The notes under the pieces are model-generated. The model saw only the letters and a program-made list of their open reading frames with translations, made no database searches and had not been told where the DNA came from. A stretch of 64,000 bases of DNA from Limibacter armeniacum (lineage in GTDB: Bacteria > Bacteroidota > Bacteroidia > Cytophagales > Flammeovirgaceae): NCBI RefSeq assembly GCF_036880985.1, contig NZ_JBAJNO010000009.1:1054001-1118000 (forward strand). The letters run 5' to 3'. The position numbers and the translations under genes are program-made. This document shows, piece by piece, positions 24,516-34,093 of this stretch (within the stretch, counting starts at the first letter, position 1; every line of letters begins with the position of its first letter).

Positions 24516-26174
24516 ATGCTGAAACATCTGCTGATTAAAAACTATACGCTGATTGAGCATACAGAAATCTCACCTGCTGAAGGTCTTAACATGATTACAG
24601 GTGAAACTGGTGCAGGTAAATCAATTATGCTGGGTGCTTTAGGGTTACTGAAAGGGACTAGAGCTGACTCAAAGGTACTCTTTGATGAAAGTATGAAGTG
24701 TGTGATTGAGGGGGCATTCAACATACAAGAATACCATATGCGTGACTTATTCACAGATTTGGAACTTGATTATGAGAAAATCACCATCTTAAGAAGAGAA
24801 ATAACACCTGCTGGAAAGTCTCGTGCCTTTATTAATGATACTCCTGTAAAGTTGGATGTACTCCGAAAAGTAAGTGAAAAACTGATGGATATCCATTCAC
24901 AGCACGACACGTTACAACTCGGTTCCAACGCCTACCAACTTGGACTTATAGATATCTATGCCCAGAATACTTCTTTACTTCAGAAGTACCAGCAGCAATA
25001 TACCAGTTATAAAAAAGCAGAAAATGCTTACAATCAACTGCTAGCTGAACACAACCAGATCAAGAATGAGTTTGAGTTCAATAGCCATATGCTGCAGGAA
25101 CTGACAGATATGAATCTGGATGACATTGAGCAAACCAGCATGGAAGAGGAGCTAGAAATGCTTGAGAATGCTGAGAACATTAAATCCAGCTTGAATACTG
25201 CTTTAGAGTTCTTGAGTCGTGCTGACTTCTCTGCTGAAAGCAGTCTAAAAAGCGTCATCGGTACCTTGGGGCATATTTCTTCTTTTTCATCTAAGTTAGA
25301 AGACCTTAAAAACAGAACTGACAGTTGCTTGATCGAACTGATGGATATTGTCTATGAAATCGAGAAAGAAGACAGTGACTTGTTTTTTGATTTTGAAAGA
25401 ATCGAATCCATCAAAGATCAACTCAACACATTATATTCTTTACAGAAAAAACATCACGTCAACACGCTTGAAGAGTTGCGTGAAGTAAGGGATGAGCTTC
25501 AGCGAAAAGTAGACAAGGTCATCAGTTTTGATGATGAGTTACTTGAGGCTGAAACGCAAAAGAAAGCGCTTTGGGAGACTATGATGGAAGTTGGTAAAGA
25601 GCTATCTGCAGTCAGAATTCAAACGATCCCTAAAATTGAAACATCTCTCAATAGCCTGCTAGACAGTTTGGGTATGCCAAACGCTAAAGTAGTCGTTGAG
25701 CGTCGTGAACAAGAACCTACTGCTTCAGGTATTGATGAAGTCAGTGTTTTATTTAGTGCCAATAAGGGGCGTGAACCGCAGCCATTGAAAGAGGTGGCTT
25801 CTGGTGGTGAATTCTCTCGACTGATGTTAGCTGTCAAATACATCCTTGCCAGTAAAACTTCACTTCCTACCATCATTTTTGATGAGATCGATACAGGTAT
25901 TTCGGGTGAAATTGCCATCAAGGTTGGTCAGATCATGAAAGATATGGGTAAATCCCATCAGGTAATTACCATCAGTCACTTACCTCAGATCGCAGCACTT
26001 GGTGAAAAGCATTACTATGTATACAAGGACAACTCATCAGAGAAAACCATTAGCCGTATGAGGGCTCTCAATGATGATGAGCGTCTTCATGAAATTGCGC
26101 AGATGATTGGAGGTGCCAATCCAAGCGAAATGGCACTCAACAGTGCACGTGAATTGATTGAAGCAGGAGCTTAA
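24516..26174 (+). CDS. recN: DNA repair protein RecN
   Basis: ATG 24516 is preferred over 24489 because RecN proteins begin with ML-x-x-L-x-I-x-N-Y, giving 552 residues. It is an SMC-like ATPase with Walker A GETGAGKS (29-36), two long coiled-coil arms, the ABC signature SGGEFSRLMLA and Walker B TIIFDEIDTG near the C-terminus, then an H-loop (ITISHLPQIAA). RecN acts in the cytoplasm in double-strand-break repair, holding broken ends and sister DNA together. It is monocistronic. Confidence 0.95.
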   Translation: MLKHLLIKNYTLIEHTEISPAEGLNMITGETGAGKSIMLGALGLLKGTRADSKVLFDESMKCVIEGAFNIQEYHMRDLFTDLELDYEKITILRREITPAGKSRAFINDTPVKLDVLRKVSEKLMDIHSQHDTLQLGSNAYQLGLIDIYAQNTSLLQKYQQQYTSYKKAENAYNQLLAEHNQIKNEFEFNSHMLQELTDMNLDDIEQTSMEEELEMLENAENIKSSLNTALEFLSRADFSAESSLKSVIGTLGHISSFSSKLEDLKNRTDSCLIELMDIVYEIEKEDSDLFFDFERIESIKDQLNTLYSLQKKHHVNTLEELREVRDELQRKVDKVISFDDELLEAETQKKALWETMMEVGKELSAVRIQTIPKIETSLNSLLDSLGMPNAKVVVERREQEPTASGIDEVSVLFSANKGREPQPLKEVASGGEFSRLMLAVKYILASKTSLPTIIFDEIDTGISGEIAIKVGQIMKDMGKSHQVITISHLPQIAALGEKHYYVYKDNSSEKTISRMRALNDDERLHEIAQMIGGANPSEMALNSARELIEAGA

Positions 26175-26202
26175 CACTTGCATAAGTCAAATGAATGATA
26201 AC

Positions 26203-26241
26203 AAAAGTCCTAATAACACCTCAGTTATTAGGGCTTTTTTT
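26203..26241 (+). terminator. Terminator after recN
   Basis: Perfect 13-bp stem (26205-26217 with 26224-26236) and 6-nt loop, followed by T7. Confidence 0.85.
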
Positions 26242-26274
26242 ATGTTCCTGCTAAGCAAAATCAGAACTCTTTGT

Positions 26275-26282
26275 TACTTTTG
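26275..26282 (+). promoter_or_regulatory. Likely -7 box for purC (TACTTTTG followed by C)
   Basis: It fully matches TAnnTTTG plus the often-seen C, 68 bp before the start codon and directly after the recN terminator. The -33 element is weak. Confidence 0.5.
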
Positions 26283-26349
26283 CCTCCTGTAGTCTGAAGG
26301 CTAATATTCGGACATTACGACTTTATACAACGAACCAACCATTGGAAAG

Positions 26350-27288
26350 ATGAAGGCTATCAAAAACACAGATTTCAATTTTGAAAATGCTACAGGTGTT
26401 TACCATGGAAAAGTAAGAGATGTTTATTCATTTGGCGATAAATTGGCTATGATTGCCAGTGACCGTATCTCTGCTTTTGATGTAGTGCTAAAAAGAGCAA
26501 TCCCATATAAAGGTCAGGTGCTAAACCAAATTGCATCTAAATTTTTGGAAATGACTGCCGACATCGTTCCAAACTGGGTTGAAGCTGTTCCGCATCCAAA
26601 TGTAACAGTAGGTGTTAAATGCGAAACTTACCCTGTGGAAATGGTGATCAGAGGATACTTGGCAGGTCACGCATGGAGAGAATACCGTGATGGCAAGCGT
26701 ACCCTTTGTGGTGTAGCCCTTCCTGAAGGACTAAAAGAAAATGACAAACTTCCTGAGCCTATTATTACACCTACAACAAAAGCTCACGAAGGTCATGACG
26801 AAGATATTTCAAGAGAAGAGATTCTTTCACAAGGATTGGTTTCTGAAGAGGAATACACACAACTTGAAGCTTATACTCGCGCCCTATTCCAAAGAGGTTC
26901 GGAGCATGCTGCAAGTCGTGGACTTATATTGGTTGATACCAAATATGAATTTGGAAGTGCAGACGGCAAAATCTATCTGATAGACGAAATTCACACACCT
27001 GACTCTTCTCGTTATTTCTATGCAGAAGGCTACAGTGAAAGACAGGAAAAAGGTGAAGCCCAAAAGCAGTTATCCAAAGAATTTGTCAGACAATGGCTAA
27101 TTGAAAATGGTTTTCAAGGAAAAGACGGACAGGTACAACCAGAAATGTCTGATGAATTTGTTGACTCTGTAACTAACCGTTATATTGAGTTATACGAACA
27201 TATCATCGGAGAAGCTTTCGAACGCACTTCATATGAAAACCGTGAACAACAAATTGAAGCTTCTATCCGTAATTACTTTACCAAATAA
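26350..27288 (+). CDS. purC: Phosphoribosylaminoimidazole-succinocarboxamide synthase (SAICAR synthetase)
   Basis: The 312-residue protein is the longer, Ade1-like SAICAR synthetase type. The opening [29 protein letters not shown] contains the glycine-rich nucleotide-binding segment. [16 protein letters not shown] and [17 protein letters not shown] hold substrate and metal ligands. It joins CAIR and aspartate with ATP in step eight of purine synthesis. It appears as a single gene with its own promoter. Confidence 0.95.
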   Translation: MKAIKNTDFNFENATGVYHGKVRDVYSFGDKLAMIASDRISAFDVVLKRAIPYKGQVLNQIASKFLEMTADIVPNWVEAVPHPNVTVGVKCETYPVEMVIRGYLAGHAWREYRDGKRTLCGVALPEGLKENDKLPEPIITPTTKAHEGHDEDISREEILSQGLVSEEEYTQLEAYTRALFQRGSEHAASRGLILVDTKYEFGSADGKIYLIDEIHTPDSSRYFYAEGYSERQEKGEAQKQLSKEFVRQWLIENGFQGKDGQVQPEMSDEFVDSVTNRYIELYEHIIGEAFERTSYENREQQIEASIRNYFTK

Positions 27289-27429
27289 TTAGAAGGTAAG
27301 TCATTAAACAAGGATAAGGCAGTTTCGTTGTTTATTTGTATTTTTAGGGAATAGTTCCCTAACTTGTTTTCATGAACGGGCAACTTTGATAGCTTAGTTG
27401 CCAATCAAAACAGAAGAAAACGTAATCAC

Positions 27430-27807
27430 ATGAAATACTCAATTGATAAGGCGGAAAAGTATACAATCTTGACGCCAGAAGTAGAAAAACTAGATTCACT
27501 AAAAGCACCTCAGCTGAAGACTGAATTTATTACACTCTTTCAGGCTGGCACCCAAAACTTGATCTTGGATCTTTCCCAAGTAAAATACGTAGACTCATCT
27601 GGGTTGAGTGCCATTCTGGTTGCTAAAAGATTAGCTGATGAATCAGAAGGACACTTTGTACTAGCAGGCTTGAATGAGCACGTAGAAAAACTGGTAAAAA
27701 TTTCCAAACTGGAAAGTGTCTTAAACATTTTGCCAACAAAACAGGAAGCAATTGATGCAATCTTCCTTTATGAGATAGAAAAAGACTTGGAGCAAGATGG
27801 GGAATAA
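27430..27807 (+). CDS. STAS-domain protein (anti-anti-sigma factor type)
   Basis: The 125-residue protein is a single STAS domain with the signature LDLSQVKYVDSSGLSAILVAKRLA. Ser56 or Ser57 is the expected phosphorylation site for a partner switching kinase. Such proteins bind an RsbW/SpoIIAB-type kinase to free a sigma factor or other target. No such kinase or sigma factor is adjacent. The C-terminal tail (IEKDLEQDGE) is acidic. It sits alone before a terminator. Confidence 0.85.
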   Translation: MKYSIDKAEKYTILTPEVEKLDSLKAPQLKTEFITLFQAGTQNLILDLSQVKYVDSSGLSAILVAKRLADESEGHFVLAGLNEHVEKLVKISKLESVLNILPTKQEAIDAIFLYEIEKDLEQDGE

Positions 27808-27844
27808 TCACCTGTAAAATAGGAGATTACATCTAAATCCTTAA

Positions 27845-27888
27845 CAAAGCAACTCCGCTTATTTAGTGGGGTTGCTTTGCTTGTTTTT
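27845..27888 (+). terminator. Terminator after the STAS gene
   Basis: A 13-bp stem with a single G-U (27846-27858 with 27866-27878), followed by a T-rich tail. Confidence 0.8.
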
Positions 27889-28072
27889 AAAGATTCTCTA
27901 TATTCGCAAGGTTTTTGGAAAAAGAACAATTCATTCCAGAATAATGCAAAAGGCTTACTTCCTGAATTCCGCTTTTTGCTTCCTTAATTTTTGAATAACT
28001 AACAGGCAAACCACTTATAACGTAAACAGCTATCTTTTACAACGATGCTGTTCTTTTGTCTGAAAACAGATA

Positions 28073-28990
28073 TTGACTTTGGCTTTTGAGGTAACGATAC
28101 TGGGTTCTAGTGCTGCGACACCTGTGAGAGATAGATATATGACCTCACAGTACGTTGAAGTTGAGAACAATCATTTTCTGATTGACTGCGGGGAAGCTAC
28201 ACAGTTTCAGTTAATCCGTCATAATATTAGCCTACACAAAATTTCACGCATCTTTATCAGTCATTTGCATGGAGACCACTTTTTTGGCCTTCCAGGCTTA
28301 CTCTCCACCATGCACCTTAACAAGCGTACAGCTGACCTCCATATTCACGGACCTAGAGGGCTTGACGAAGTATTGCTTGCCAACTTCAAGCACTCAAGAA
28401 CTGTCCTGAACTTTCGTGTATTCATTTACGAAAACACCAATGAGTTTCCTGAGGTCATTTTTGAAAACGATGCCTTGACTGTAGAGACCATTCCTCTTTC
28501 GCATAGAGTACCTTGTACAGGTTTTCTGATTAAAGAAAAACCAAAGCAACGTCGTATCATTCCTGAAAAACTTCCATCAGGCATTTCATTTGACATGTTC
28601 AAAAAGCTGAAAGCTGGTGAGAATGTGAATTTTGAAGGGCAGTTACTTGTCAGTGAGAACGTGACATTGCCTCCCAAGAAAAGTCGTTCGTATGCTTTTT
28701 GCTCTGACACTCGTTTTCTGGAGTCAATTATTCCACAAGTTACCAATGCAGACTTGCTCTACCATGAAGCTACATTTGCTGAAAAACACAAAGAGCGAGC
28801 AGCTATTACCTTTCACAGTACTGCAAGGGAAGCCGGCATAATTGCAGCCAATGCCAATGTTGGCAAATTGCTGATTGGTCATTTCTCGGCCCGTTATAAG
28901 GACTTAGATCCACTGCTGGAAGAAGCCAGAGAAGTGTTTGAGGATACTGACCTTGCCATTGAAGGCTCTTCTTTCGAAATTGTTTGCTAA
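28073..28990 (+). CDS. rnz: Ribonuclease Z (tRNA 3' processing)
   Basis: The 305-residue protein is a metallo-beta-lactamase-fold RNase Z. It starts FEVTILGSSAATPVRDRY, has the zinc motif HLHGDH (64-69), and later D and H ligands in SYAFCSDTRF and ITFHSTAREAG. It cuts pre-tRNA 3' trailers so that CCA can be added. No ATG precedes the conserved start in frame: translation must begin at TTG 28073 or TTG 28079. The second leaves MAFEVTILG, as in many orthologues. Confidence 0.93.
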   Translation: MTLAFEVTILGSSAATPVRDRYMTSQYVEVENNHFLIDCGEATQFQLIRHNISLHKISRIFISHLHGDHFFGLPGLLSTMHLNKRTADLHIHGPRGLDEVLLANFKHSRTVLNFRVFIYENTNEFPEVIFENDALTVETIPLSHRVPCTGFLIKEKPKQRRIIPEKLPSGISFDMFKKLKAGENVNFEGQLLVSENVTLPPKKSRSYAFCSDTRFLESIIPQVTNADLLYHEATFAEKHKERAAITFHSTAREAGIIAANANVGKLLIGHFSARYKDLDPLLEEAREVFEDTDLAIEGSSFEIVC

Positions 28991-29016
28991 GCTAAGCACC
29001 AAATAGCGGTATAAAT

Positions 29017-29058
29017 AAAAAAGTCTGTCACCTATTAAGAGACAGACCATTTTTATTT
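29017..29058. terminator. Bidirectional terminator between rnz and the hybrid kinase
   Basis: A 7-bp perfect stem (29023-29029 with 29041-29047) flanked by A6 on the left and T5 on the right, ending next to both stop codons. Confidence 0.75.
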
Positions 29059-29059
29059 T

Positions 29060-31024
29060 TCATCCTTCATATATAGCCAATGTCCTGGCTATTTTCTCAT
29101 ATAGAATATTCTTGTTAAATGGCTTGGATATATAATCATCCATACCTGCCGCAATACACCTGTCGGCTTCTCCTTTGAGGGCTGATGCTGTCATGGCTAT
29201 GATTGGCACTTCATTCTTTGGTGCTTTCATCATACTTCTGATTTTTCTGGTAGCACTATAACCATCCATCTCAGGCATATGTACATCCATCAAGATCAAT
29301 CCATAGCTGTTATTTTCTAACATCTCTACGGCTACTTTTCCATTCTCTGCGACATCCACTTCGTATCCCCATTGATTCAAAAGCGTCACCACAAGCATCT
29401 GGTTTACATCATTGTCTTCCGCTAGTAGAATCTTGTGCTTTCCTGTAGCGTAAACTTCTTTTTCCTGCTCTACGGCAGCATGCTCATCTACCGAATCAAT
29501 AGTTACCTCAGATTGCTTTTTAAACTTCAGTTCAAAAGAAAATACACTTCCCTTTCCAAGTTCACTTTCCAAAAACATTTTACCACCCTGAAGCTCTACC
29601 AGTTGTCTCGAAATTGACAAGCCTAATCCAGTACCTCCAAACTTCCGAGTAGTATCTGAAGTAGCCTGTGTAAAACTTGTAAAAATTGCCTCAAATTTAT
29701 CTCTAGGAATACCAATACCTGTATCCTTGACATAAAACCTGAGTAACACATCGTCACTGGTCTCATCTTGAAGTTTATATCCAAGCGTTACATACCCCTT
29801 AATCGTAAACTTGATAGCATTTGAAAAGAGGTTCAGCAATATCTGATTTAACCTTACAGCATCTCCTATAATAGAAGCAGGTACATCTGGATCATGCTCC
29901 ACATTCACTTGAAGCTTTTTAGCCTCCAGTTTAGGCATACACGAAGCAATTACAGTATCAATTACTCTTGAAAGTTGGATTACACCATCCTCAAACACCA
30001 TCTTCCCTGACTCTATTTTTGACAGGTCCAGAATATCATTGATAATCACCAGAAGGTTATCTGCTGAGTTGCGAATGATATCCAAGTATTTCTTCTGCTG
30101 TGTATTCAGGTCTGTCTCACCCAGCAAATCTGCTACCCCGATTACACCATTCATTGGAGTTCGTATTTCGTGACTCATATTTGCCAAGAACTCCTGTTTT
30201 GCCTTAGCGGAAAGCTCTGCTTCTTCTTTTGCCCTTACCAAGCTCTCATTTTGTGTTCCAATCTCAGAGAGCATTCCATTGAAAGCACTAATCAATGTAT
30301 CTATCTCATCATTACGGTCATAATCTATACGAATGGAGTAATCTTTATTAGATGAAATCCTCTTGGTTACCTGAGCCAAATCCAATATAGGCTTGGAAAT
30401 AAAGGACTGTAATTTGATAGAGAGAATATAGGATACCAGTAATGTACAAGCGAAGAATATAATGTAAACCCCTAGGTATCTCAATAGCCTGTCATAAAAG
30501 ACTTCCAGTTCTGAGCGTAAAAAAACGGTATTGATACGCCCATTATCATCATAGGTGCTAACGAAAATATCTAAATGGTTTGCAAAAAAATCGAAACGAA
30601 CAGATTCTTCAGAAAAGGTAGGAGATGTATGGGTTTTCTCACTGTCTGTTGTCTCTTTGATAGTAACGTATTCCTCTTCACCACTTTCAGGATTTTGCAA
30701 CAGGCGTACATCATAAAAGGCAAACAAACGCTGCCTCTTGTCAAAGATGGCTCCTTGAAGTATATGAGGATCTCTAGATAGGATTTCATACAGGTTTCGT
30801 TGGGCAGCCACCTGCTGATTCAGCTCCACCGATGCATCATTATTGTCTCCAATAATTTTTGCCAACTGGGAAACGTCCCGAATCATTTTATTCCTGTATG
30901 ACACAAAATCATAGGTAAAGAAAAAAGCAGAGGCCAACACAAGAGAGACTGTACTCACCAACATGATGATCCATACTATCTTGCGTTGGATAGAAGCATT
31001 CTTAAATTTTTCAGTTATTGTCAT
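29060..31024 (-). CDS. CHASE8-HAMP hybrid histidine kinase (YfiN-like sensor half)
   Basis: Met 31024 is the likely start, overlapping the YfiR gene by 14 bp (an upstream ATG is at 31039). In numbering from 31039, TM1 is about 20-42, a periplasmic CHASE8-like domain about 45-185 (VSYRNKMIRDVSQLAKIIGD and PHILQGAIFDKRQRLFAFY fit the YfiN family), TM2 about 189-209 and HAMP 210-262. HisKA has His290 in NMSHEIRTPMNG; HATPase has N-box NLFSNAIKF, DTGIGI and GGTGLGL; the receiver has Asp585 in LILMDVHMPEMDG. In Pseudomonas YfiN the same sensor drives a diguanylate cyclase. The downstream phosphorelay partner is not in this operon. Confidence 0.9.
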   Translation of the reverse strand: MTITEKFKNASIQRKIVWIIMLVSTVSLVLASAFFFTYDFVSYRNKMIRDVSQLAKIIGDNNDASVELNQQVAAQRNLYEILSRDPHILQGAIFDKRQRLFAFYDVRLLQNPESGEEEYVTIKETTDSEKTHTSPTFSEESVRFDFFANHLDIFVSTYDDNGRINTVFLRSELEVFYDRLLRYLGVYIIFFACTLLVSYILSIKLQSFISKPILDLAQVTKRISSNKDYSIRIDYDRNDEIDTLISAFNGMLSEIGTQNESLVRAKEEAELSAKAKQEFLANMSHEIRTPMNGVIGVADLLGETDLNTQQKKYLDIIRNSADNLLVIINDILDLSKIESGKMVFEDGVIQLSRVIDTVIASCMPKLEAKKLQVNVEHDPDVPASIIGDAVRLNQILLNLFSNAIKFTIKGYVTLGYKLQDETSDDVLLRFYVKDTGIGIPRDKFEAIFTSFTQATSDTTRKFGGTGLGLSISRQLVELQGGKMFLESELGKGSVFSFELKFKKQSEVTIDSVDEHAAVEQEKEVYATGKHKILLAEDNDVNQMLVVTLLNQWGYEVDVAENGKVAVEMLENNSYGLILMDVHMPEMDGYSATRKIRSMMKAPKNEVPIIAMTASALKGEADRCIAAGMDDYISKPFNKNILYEKIARTLAIYEG

Positions 31025-31649
31025 AGGGTACAATATCACTTGCTAGGTTAAGTAGTTTGACATCGACTGTCAATTGGGCATTATTTGCAGCGGTTACATT
31101 TAGCTGATATAAGTTAGTAGTCAGGTTAATAATACCACCAAGCTCACAAAAGCCATCAATATTATCACCGATAGTCAGTACCATTGAGTTTTTCTTGCTG
31201 TAAATATCATCCAAGATAGACTTGAGTACATCTCTTGGATAACTGTTTCCAATAAAAATAATATGAGAACCTTTCAGCTCCTTGATAGAGGTTCCTCTCC
31301 GGATTTCCCAGTAACGACCATTTACAGGTCTGTTTTTTAATACATTGTCAATGATAGACCCAAATGGGTCATCCCCGAGCACTCCCAAAACCAGCTTATT
31401 CTTACTGTCAAATGCTTTACTTGGCCAAGTCACTAACTTACCAAAAGTATATATCATACCTGCTTTAGTCTCATACTCAGCATACTGAGCATTCGCTTGC
31501 TTAGGCATTGACATAATAAGCAGCAACACCACCATTATGGGTAAAGTCCTATAAAAAATTGCTTGTTTGATCTCCACAATACCTCTGTGATTAATTGTAA
31601 CTAGGTTTGGCACAACTTCTAAATCTGTCATTTGAATTCTCCCCATCAT
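31011..31649 (-). CDS. YfiR-family periplasmic protein (DUF4154)
   Basis: The frame codes 212 residues from 31649, directly after the stop of the upstream gene; the N-terminal 30 residues precede a hydrophobic signal (RTLPIMVVLLLIMSMPKQANA). The mature domain matches YfiR: YETKAGMIYTFGKLVTWPS, LVLGVLGDDPFG, then SHIIFIGNSYPRDVLKSIL and GGIINLTTN. In Pseudomonas, YfiR sits in the periplasm and represses the CHASE8 sensor YfiN. Here it is sandwiched between an OmpA-like envelope protein and a CHASE8 kinase, so an equivalent inhibitory role is likely (inference). Confidence 0.85.
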   Translation of the reverse strand: MMGRIQMTDLEVVPNLVTINHRGIVEIKQAIFYRTLPIMVVLLLIMSMPKQANAQYAEYETKAGMIYTFGKLVTWPSKAFDSKNKLVLGVLGDDPFGSIIDNVLKNRPVNGRYWEIRRGTSIKELKGSHIIFIGNSYPRDVLKSILDDIYSKKNSMVLTIGDNIDGFCELGGIINLTTNLYQLNVTAANNAQLTVDVKLLNLASDIVPYDNN

Positions 31650-33923
31650 TTAATTGGAAATTGTTCTGTACAGTCTAACAGTTACTTTATTGTCGACCAA
31701 TCTTGTTTGTTCAGTTTCATCCAAAACTATGTTGGCTTTAGGCAGACCTAACTGCATAATTAAGTCTTTCAATGCTAATATTCTCTTCTGTACCAATTGT
31801 TTTTGCTGGTCAGAATCTGTTTTCGGCTCTACCAACTCAATCATTACTGAGTGGTTTTGTGTAAATGTTGCAATCTCTGCCAACTCCTTCACCTGCTTCT
31901 CCTTAAGCTCGGTTTCTCCTTTCTCAAACCAAAAATTATGGCTTAGTATCTCCTGTCTTCCCTGTTGCAGGCTATTGCCTTCAAATAGTAGTTTGGCGCC
32001 TACATCACCTCTGAGGCTATTCAAAGACATCAACTTTTCAGGGTCTGACTCATTGAATGCTTTCTCTATGATATCAATCAGTGGCGTGTAATATTCATCT
32101 GGGCCATTCTCTTTTATGACAGGTGCCGGCATATTATGGTCAAGTTCATTCAAAGAACTTAGGCCATCTTTGTCAGATCTATCTACAATCATCTCCATCA
32201 GCATAAGCAAAGCGTCATACCTCATATCGTCCATGGACTTCTTCTTCTCCACCTCACTTAATTTTGTGATCGAAAAAGAAGATTCTTCCGGTGTGACCTC
32301 TTCACCTATCTTATTCCCTAAAAGTTCAATATCATCGACTCTCAGCTTATGGTGCAATTCATAATTGTAAGTTCCTTCAGGTACATCAAGGTTTAACCTA
32401 TACAACTCCTTTTCACCTTGCATGATCTGAATCAAGTAGTTTCGCTTCGGTGCAAGAATCATAAAAAAGCGTCCTGTCTCTACATCAGGGTTATAAATGT
32501 ATCGCTCAACCTTGTTCTGGTACATATCCATCACCTTCAGTGAAAGAGGTAACATCTCTTCACCTTTTGAAGCTGTTATTGTACCTGTCACCATTGTTCT
32601 ATCTACTTTCTTGACAGGTTTGAATACACTATAGATATCAAAACCACCAACCGCATTTTTCACCCTCCTATTAGAAGTCAAGTAAGAGTATTTTTTGCTT
32701 GGCACCTGAACAAAGTGGTCATCATCAAAGGTACTGTTAATCGGATATCCCATATTCTTGGGCATTGTCCAAATAGCACCTTGCTTTTCCGTTACAAAAA
32801 TATCTTTACCTCCAATAGACTTATGGCCTTCAGAACTGAAGTAAAGTGTCTTATTGTCTGCATGGATAAATGGATTTACTTCGTCAAAAGGTGTGTTAAC
32901 TGTCGGTCCCAAGTTAATTGGCTCTGACCAGTTATTCTTACCAATCCTCATTGACTTATATATGTCAAAACCCCCATAACCACCAGGACGATCACTTGAA
33001 AAGTAAATCACGTTTCCATTTGACCCTAAACAAGCACCATACTCCTGATACGTTGAGTTGATTACTTCACTTAACATATGTGGTTTCATCCACCTACCCT
33101 TCTTTATCCTACTTTCATAGATAGCACCCCTGAATCCATCTCCTTCTGCTTTCATGTAAAACAGCATGTTAGATCCATCTGAAGATAGAAAAAGTGGCTT
33201 TATTTCACTTCCTTCAAAATCTAGCTGCGGGTATGGATGAGACCAGTGAATCCCATTTCTATGAGTAAAATATATGTCCAAGCCTTCACTACCTCTCTCC
33301 TCTGGCAAGAAGACATAGTCGCTTCCAAAAACATAATCATAGCTATCCTTTCTACGTCCTGAGCTAAACAGCATGAGGTTTTCCATTGTAGAAATAACTG
33401 GGCTTGTCTCATCATAAGAAGTATTGACTGGCACCTCCATAGGGTTTACTGCAACCCCATCAAGTTCAGCTGCAACAAGCTCCAATCCATTTTCGCACAT
33501 TTGGATTTTTTGTCTGGCTTGCTTCTGTAACACTGCTACTCCATTTGCAGACTCTATATACTCATTGTAGCTGTTGATTGCATTCACAAACTGGTAGTTC
33601 AAGTGAAGGCAATGCCCCAAATAAAAATATAGCTCATCAGGTACAAATTCGTTTTTGTACTTCCGAGCATATTCAAAATATGGAATTGCTTTCAGCTTAT
33701 ATGAAGGGGAGTTGTAATAACAAAGACCTATTTGATATTTCAGCAGTGGATCATTTAAGACTTTACTGTCTTCCCTGATCAAAAGAGGCAATGCAGCAGC
33801 ATAATTACCTTCCTCCAGATACTGTGCAGCTGCTGGCTGTTGTTGACCTACTGCCACGGACACCTGAAAAAAGACAATGCCGCACACAAGAATATTCCTG
33901 AAATACATTAATAACTTATGCAA
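31650..33923 (-). CDS. TPR-PD40 envelope protein with OmpA-like C-terminus
   Basis: The 757-residue protein has a signal peptide (ILVCGIVFFQVSVAVGQ) and TPR-like helices (about 30-150). A run of PD40/WD40-like blades (about 170-460) follows, with repeated WxxPxNLGxxxNTxxDExxPFxxxDxxxLYFSSxG patterns. A linker leads to a C-terminal OmpA-like domain (about 660-757; NFWFEKGETELKEKQVKELA). The domain order is that of Bacteroidota OmpA-family outer-membrane-associated proteins. The peptidoglycan-binding residues are only partly kept. It heads a three-gene operon with YfiR and the CHASE8 kinase and could be its envelope-status input, as YfiB is in Pseudomonas. Confidence 0.8.
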   Translation of the reverse strand: MHKLLMYFRNILVCGIVFFQVSVAVGQQQPAAAQYLEEGNYAAALPLLIREDSKVLNDPLLKYQIGLCYYNSPSYKLKAIPYFEYARKYKNEFVPDELYFYLGHCLHLNYQFVNAINSYNEYIESANGVAVLQKQARQKIQMCENGLELVAAELDGVAVNPMEVPVNTSYDETSPVISTMENLMLFSSGRRKDSYDYVFGSDYVFLPEERGSEGLDIYFTHRNGIHWSHPYPQLDFEGSEIKPLFLSSDGSNMLFYMKAEGDGFRGAIYESRIKKGRWMKPHMLSEVINSTYQEYGACLGSNGNVIYFSSDRPGGYGGFDIYKSMRIGKNNWSEPINLGPTVNTPFDEVNPFIHADNKTLYFSSEGHKSIGGKDIFVTEKQGAIWTMPKNMGYPINSTFDDDHFVQVPSKKYSYLTSNRRVKNAVGGFDIYSVFKPVKKVDRTMVTGTITASKGEEMLPLSLKVMDMYQNKVERYIYNPDVETGRFFMILAPKRNYLIQIMQGEKELYRLNLDVPEGTYNYELHHKLRVDDIELLGNKIGEEVTPEESSFSITKLSEVEKKKSMDDMRYDALLMLMEMIVDRSDKDGLSSLNELDHNMPAPVIKENGPDEYYTPLIDIIEKAFNESDPEKLMSLNSLRGDVGAKLLFEGNSLQQGRQEILSHNFWFEKGETELKEKQVKELAEIATFTQNHSVMIELVEPKTDSDQQKQLVQKRILALKDLIMQLGLPKANIVLDETEQTRLVDNKVTVRLYRTISN

Positions 33924-34022
33924 TGCTTATAAAAAAGGTTAATCACTTATATGTCAATGAAATAAAATATGACAAATTTAAGTGTAATTTGAATGAATAC
34001 CGTAAATATATGAAATCACTTA

Positions 34023-34068
34023 ATAAGAAATGCCTCCGAACTCATATCTCCGGAGGCATTTCTTAATT
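34023..34068 (-). terminator. Terminator downstream of the propeller-like gene
   Basis: Perfect 14-bp stem (34025-34038 with 34051-34064). It separates the 34-35 kb gene from the downstream YfiR/kinase operon. Confidence 0.85.
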
Positions 34069-34093
34069 CTTCATCATACTTGAACCAAAAATA

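Noticed and set aside
31654-32091. Plus-strand frame of 145 codons opposite the PD40 gene
   Set aside because: Ser-rich antisense reading of a confirmed gene; no start context or similarity.
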